Below the pieces are notes generated by a model. The model saw nothing but the letters and a program-made list of their open reading frames with translations. It made no database searches and was not told the origin of the DNA. A stretch of 64,000 nt of DNA, from assembly GCF_947179115.1 (NCBI RefSeq), contig NZ_CAMXCI010000003.1:1-64000 (forward strand), written 5' to 3'. Below, piece by piece: positions 60,134-64,000 of this stretch. Position numbers and translations under genes: made by a program. The stretch is from Commensalibacter papalotli (GTDB taxonomy: Bacteria; Pseudomonadota; Alphaproteobacteria; Acetobacterales; Acetobacteraceae). Each line of letters begins with the position of its first letter. Position 1 is the stretch's first letter.

Positions 60134-61541
60134 ATTAAAAAAGCGTCGATCAGCCAGAGCACACCTAATTGATTTTACAGTTTATACAAAGCAAGATTAT
60201 TTTACAGGACTTCATCATCGTTTATTGTGTGAAAAACTCGAAGCTGTAGAACAAGGAAGAATAAAAAGACTTATGGTTTTTATGCCTCCTAGGCATGGTA
60301 AAAGTGAGCTTACTTCCAAACGTTTTCCTGCTTGGTTTTTGGGAAGAAATCCTACTAAACAATTAATAGTAGCCAGTTACTCAGCAAAACTTTCGGATAG
60401 TTTTGGTAAGGATGTTCGTAATATCGTTGGGTCTCGTTTATTTAAAAATATCTTTCCCGCAGTTTCTTTATCTTCCGATAGCAAAGCAAAGGATTTATGG
60501 GAAACAAATCAAGGAGGTGTCTTTTTATCTTCTGGTGTTGGTGGGTCTATTACTGGTTATGGCGGTGATTTGGCGATTATTGATGATCCTGTAAAAGATC
60601 GTCAGGATGCAGAAAGTTTGAACATACGCGACAATATCTGGGATTGGTATAAATCAGTATTACGTACCAGAATAATGCCAGGTGGAGCAATTATTTTGGC
60701 TCTTACTCGTTGGCATGTTGATGATTTAGCAGGGCGCTTAATGAATGAAATGGAAAATGGCACGGGTGAAGTTTGGGATATTTTACATTTACCTGCAAGA
60801 GCAATGGAAGATGATCCGTTAAATCGTCCTTTAAATGCACCGTTGTGGGCTGATGTTTTTGGCGAACAGGAATTATTGCAAATTGAAAAAGCAGTAGGGG
60901 AGCGCGACTGGTTATCTTTATATCAGGGTATTCCAACTTTGGTGACAGGATCATTTTTTAAAACACTCAAAGTTCCTGTGATTGATGCTCTTCCTAAATC
61001 TGTTCAGACTGTCAGACGTTGGGATTTTGCAGCTAGCCAAGCGTCAAGAGGATATGATCCTGATTGGACGGTTGGGGTCAAGATGCAGCGTAATGAGGAT
61101 GGCGGTTATACTATTCTTGATGTGGTGCGTTTTCGGGGTTGTCCCGATGAGGTTTCACAAACGGTCATGAGTGTAGCCAGTCAGGATGGAATAGATGTGC
61201 GTATTATATTACCACAAGATCCAGGGCAAGCAGGTGTTGCACAGGTTCAATATTATACAAAATTACTTGCTGGTTATAAAATTCAATCAGTTAGGGAAAC
61301 TGGGGACAAGGCAACTAGGGCAGATCCTTTTGCAGCTCAGGTAAATATGGGGAATGTGGCGTTAGTAAGGGCACCATGGAATAGATCGTTTTTAGAAGAG
61401 CTTGGCACATTTCCAAAGGGAGCTCATGATGATCAGGTTGATGCTGCAGCTGGAGCTTTTTCTTTTATTGCGATCAAGAAAAACTTACCCAAAATGCCTT
61501 CTTTTGCAAAATTATTAGCAATTAAAAAACAACAAAGCTGA
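60081..61541 (+). CDS. Terminase large subunit
   Basis: A 486-aa packaging motor. The start at 60081 has AGAGGAA upstream; GTG 60078 is the alternative. ATPase: Walker A MPPRHGKSE (about 67-75), Walker B LAIIDDP. Nuclease domain: WDFAAS (about residue 313), a central VRIILPQDPG, and HDDQVDAAAGA near the end. The protein cuts and pumps phage DNA into proheads. It overlaps the small subunit gene by about 50 bases and is followed by the portal gene. Confidence 0.92.
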   Translation: MKSCKSLSAQARVIALHELKKRRSARAHLIDFTVYTKQDYFTGLHHRLLCEKLEAVEQGRIKRLMVFMPPRHGKSELTSKRFPAWFLGRNPTKQLIVASYSAKLSDSFGKDVRNIVGSRLFKNIFPAVSLSSDSKAKDLWETNQGGVFLSSGVGGSITGYGGDLAIIDDPVKDRQDAESLNIRDNIWDWYKSVLRTRIMPGGAIILALTRWHVDDLAGRLMNEMENGTGEVWDILHLPARAMEDDPLNRPLNAPLWADVFGEQELLQIEKAVGERDWLSLYQGIPTLVTGSFFKTLKVPVIDALPKSVQTVRRWDFAASQASRGYDPDWTVGVKMQRNEDGGYTILDVVRFRGCPDEVSQTVMSVASQDGIDVRIILPQDPGQAGVAQVQYYTKLLAGYKIQSVRETGDKATRADPFAAQVNMGNVALVRAPWNRSFLEELGTFPKGAHDDQVDAAAGAFSFIAIKKNLPKMPSFAKLLAIKKQQS

Positions 61542-61595
61542 TTTAATGACCAGCATTTGCTTTTGGCAATTCAAAAATAGTTGAGAAAATAAATA

Positions 61596-62969
61596 ATGGT
61601 TAAAAAAAATAGATTTAGAGAAATTCATATCTCTGGAATGAAGAAAAATGATCTTATAAATAAACAAGATATGTTTGCACCTTATGAAGTTCCAGATGGA
61701 ATTGTTGGTGAGGAAGATGATTCTCATCATGCGATCGTGAGTGACAGTGTCTTTATTGATCAATTTCGTAATTTCAATGTTACCAATGATCCAATAACAA
61801 CATTGTTTGAGGAGGGGATTGGATTTCCTGGATACCCTTATCTTGCTCAACTTTCTTTGCGAGGAGAATATCGTATGGTTGTGGAAACAAGAGCAGAAGA
61901 AGCAACAAGACAGTGGATTACTTTTAAAAGTTTAAACAAGTCAATTAATTATTCCGATAAAATAGACCAAATTAATAATGAGTTTAAACGTTTGGATATT
62001 CAAGGATTAATGCGTAGGGCGCTTTGCACAGAAGGCTATTTTGGGCAATCTTTTTTATATATTGATTTGCAAACAGCACAGCATGATCATGAAGAAAAAT
62101 TGAGTCCACTTTTTTTAACCTCCAAGAAAATTAAAAAAGGTGAGCTGAAATCGATTAAATTACTTGACCCTACTTGGGTAACCCCTGTGAATTATGATGC
62201 TATTGATCCTTTTAGTGAAGATTTTTACAAACCTTCTGTATGGTGGGTTTTGGGACAACAAATTCATGCCTCTCGTCTGATTTCAATGATCTCTCAGCCC
62301 GTGCCTGATATTTTGAAACCTGCTTATAATTTCGGTGGTGTGCCATTGGCATTTATGTGTAAACCTTATGTCGATAATTGGTTACGCACACGCCAGTCAG
62401 TAGCAGATTTAATTAAATCCTTTTCAACCATGGTGTTAAAAACGGATCTATCACAATTATTAAGCCCTGGATGTGAAGAACTCAGTAAAAGAGCAGAGTT
62501 AATGGCTGCTTATCGAGATAATCGTGGCTTACAAATTGTTGATAAAGATAGTGAAGATCTAGCTAATATTTCTACTCCTTTATCGGGTTTAGATAAATTA
62601 CAAGCACAATCTCAAGAACATTTAGCCTCTATTTCTGGTATCCCACTGGTGAAATTATTAGGGATTACTCCTTCTGGATTAAATGCTTCCTCTGATGGAG
62701 AAATACGCTGTTTTTATGACAAAATTTCTGCTTTACAGCAATCAGTATTGCGTGGACCAATTGATATTATATTAAAAATTGTACAATTACATTTATTTGG
62801 GTTGATTGATAAAAATATTACATTTGAATTCAACTCATTATGGCAATTAGATGAAGTCCAACAATCACAAGTTGATGTAAATACAGCAAAAATTTTATCA
62901 GATTATCTGGGTGTCGGTGCAATTGATACCAAGCAGATTAAAGAGATAATTAGTCACAAAAATCTCTAA
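61596..62969 (+). CDS. Phage portal protein, DUF1073 type
   Basis: A 457-aa portal of the DUF1073 group, which forms the DNA entry ring of the head. It has the family start (MFAPYEVPDGIVG then a acidic DDSHH), the YPYLAQLSLRGEYRMVVETR segment (about 76-95), a RRALCTEGYFGQSFLYID strand pair and the C-terminal SGIPLVKLLGITPSGLNASS. It follows the large terminase directly. It is unrelated to the lambda-type portal at the left end, so the two prophages are different phages. Confidence 0.88.
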   Translation: MVKKNRFREIHISGMKKNDLINKQDMFAPYEVPDGIVGEEDDSHHAIVSDSVFIDQFRNFNVTNDPITTLFEEGIGFPGYPYLAQLSLRGEYRMVVETRAEEATRQWITFKSLNKSINYSDKIDQINNEFKRLDIQGLMRRALCTEGYFGQSFLYIDLQTAQHDHEEKLSPLFLTSKKIKKGELKSIKLLDPTWVTPVNYDAIDPFSEDFYKPSVWWVLGQQIHASRLISMISQPVPDILKPAYNFGGVPLAFMCKPYVDNWLRTRQSVADLIKSFSTMVLKTDLSQLLSPGCEELSKRAELMAAYRDNRGLQIVDKDSEDLANISTPLSGLDKLQAQSQEHLASISGIPLVKLLGITPSGLNASSDGEIRCFYDKISALQQSVLRGPIDIILKIVQLHLFGLIDKNITFEFNSLWQLDEVQQSQVDVNTAKILSDYLGVGAIDTKQIKEIISHKNL

Positions 62970-62997
62970 AATTTACAATGAACAAAAGACGGTTTTG

Positions 62998-63023
62998 AAA
63001 GCTCCCTTATGGGGGGTTTTTTT
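62998..63023 (+). terminator. Terminator after the portal gene
   Basis: Stem CTCCC/GGGGG with a 4-base loop and seven T, nested inside longer matches GAACAAAA/TTTTTGTTC. It separates the portal from a cargo gene, an unusual place inside a head operon. Confidence 0.7.
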
Positions 63024-63069
63024 ATGCCTTTTTGTTCAATTTTTACATTTTATATAAAAAGAGACAAAA

Positions 63070-63939
63070 ATGAAATTGTTTAAAATAACGCCAATTGCAA
63101 CTTTATTTGTTGCAATATTGAGCGTAAGTGGAAATTATCAAGCACGTGCAAGTACAGCTGATGATTTAAATGCAAATTATAGCAAAATTGTTAATAATTG
63201 CGGCTCTTCCAAAAGACCAGCTTTTTTATGTTCAGGAGTTATGATTCGTTTTACAGGGTATAGTAATGATTATAACGCATGGGATCCAAGTCCAGCTTCT
63301 ATCAAAAGGCAAGGTGTTTCATTTACATATATACGTAAAGATATTCCTGCACGTTTGGGTTTCGGTGGAAAACTATCTGGGGTTATTTATTATCCCAACA
63401 TGTTAGCACCATTAGATAAAGTTAAACCTGAAATAACCTGTGCTTTTCCAACAGATGCTTGGACAGATGGCAGAGGGGATTCTTGTGGTCGCCCAGATTC
63501 AAATAGACGATGTCAAAATGTTTTTGCTGGTTTTAATCCTGTTACAACAGCAGAGTTATGGTATCAAAATTATATGTCTTTAGGTGGTGATGAAAATCAT
63601 AAACAACAATATCAATGCGCATTTGATATGAGTATAGGTTCATTAGATTTATATGCACAACCAGCCAATACAGCAGATTTATTTAATCAGAATTTAAGAG
63701 CAATTCAGATGTATCCAAATATTGGTTCTGGTTATAATGAAATTATTGTTAAACCTTTAACAGATGCTAAATCAATGCCAATTCAAGCATTTTTCTATTT
63801 AACAGAAAATATGCAGAAAGGGGGGGCAGAAGCATTTAATATGAGAGATAGTTATTATTATAAAACAGGTATTTATCTTCCTGTTGTAAGAGTTGAGTAC
63901 CGTAGCCCAACAATAGGTGTTTATTTCATGGATTCTTAA
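63070..63939 (+). CDS. Secreted protein, possibly halovibrin (HvnA)-like
   Basis: A 289-aa protein with a signal peptide (MKLFKITPIATLFVAILSVS, cleavage near QARA). The mature part has the motif PAFLCSGVMIRFTGYSNDYN, then DPSPASIKRQGVSFTYIRKD and six cysteines that may form disulphides. The CSGVMIR and SFTYIRKD segments resemble secreted proteins annotated as halovibrin (HvnA) in gut bacteria, but I cannot confirm it without a search. It sits between portal and the unseen head genes, with its own terminator upstream, so it looks like prophage cargo. Confidence 0.55.
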   Translation: MKLFKITPIATLFVAILSVSGNYQARASTADDLNANYSKIVNNCGSSKRPAFLCSGVMIRFTGYSNDYNAWDPSPASIKRQGVSFTYIRKDIPARLGFGGKLSGVIYYPNMLAPLDKVKPEITCAFPTDAWTDGRGDSCGRPDSNRRCQNVFAGFNPVTTAELWYQNYMSLGGDENHKQQYQCAFDMSIGSLDLYAQPANTADLFNQNLRAIQMYPNIGSGYNEIIVKPLTDAKSMPIQAFFYLTENMQKGGAEAFNMRDSYYYKTGIYLPVVRVEYRSPTIGVYFMDS

Positions 63940-64000
63940 CATCATAATTATTTATAGTCAAAGCCATTAATAAAAAATAAACAAATTCAATGACATTAAA

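Overview
The window is about 64 kb of AT-rich bacterial DNA with phage-dense coding. The chromosomal genes are alphaproteobacterial in character (rlmB, cysE, amt, a GT61 glycosyltransferase, a Zn alcohol dehydrogenase). The low GC and the gene families fit an insect-associated acetic acid bacterium such as Commensalibacter. That assignment is inference; no rRNA is present to confirm it.

Region 1 (1-31 kb) is the late half of a chimeric tailed prophage read rightwards. It has a lambda-type head module (portal, S49 protease, acidic scaffold, decoration and major capsid proteins). A Mu-type contractile tail follows: DUF2635, sheath, tube, frameshifted chaperone, tape measure, gpN/gpP-like, gp45-gp48-like baseplate. 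A long variable fibre zone comes next, with a 212-bp internal repeat, a glycine-rich tip protein, collagen-like-repeat fibres, an S74 chaperone fibre and a CotH-kinase-like protein. Then come small membrane (lysis) genes, a lysozyme-like protein, a Dam-type methylase and a broken integrase. After that there is a second 1165-aa fibre sharing its N-terminus with the earlier one. Several late genes sit behind terminator-like hairpins, and a 40-aa lipoprotein gene is inserted backwards in the baseplate operon.

Region 2 (31-42.8 kb) is an accessory island. It holds a convergent alcohol dehydrogenase / MBL-fold hydrolase pair and a small secreted protein. Decayed FRG-domain and primase/DUF927 remnants follow. 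It ends with a complete type IC-like locus hsdM-hsdS-prrC-hsdR, in the same order as the E. coli prr locus, next to a tRNA-Tyr gene. HsdS carries three TAEL repeats and the PrrC-like protein keeps the Arg-Glu-His anticodon-nuclease spacing.

Region 3 (42.9-50.2 kb) is mostly core chromosome: rlmB, a GT61 glycosyltransferase, a secreted Ntn hydrolase, cysE, amt and a secreted Cys-containing protein. It is interrupted by an orphan phage-type SGNH hydrolase whose flanking hairpins match those of the region 1 fibre cassettes.

Region 4 (50.2-54.2 kb) is a compact microcin-like export locus: a C39-peptidase ABC exporter, a HlyD-type adaptor and a 115-aa double-glycine-leader precursor. No immunity gene is visible.

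Region 5 (54.4-64 kb) is the left end of a second, unrelated prophage: CI/LexA-type repressor, candidate operator-promoter, replication-like protein, helical regulator-like protein, terminase and DUF1073 portal. It carries two cargo genes (a GlxA/AraC-type regulator and a secreted protein possibly related to halovibrin HvnA) and about 1.5 kb of AT-rich DNA with strong hairpins.
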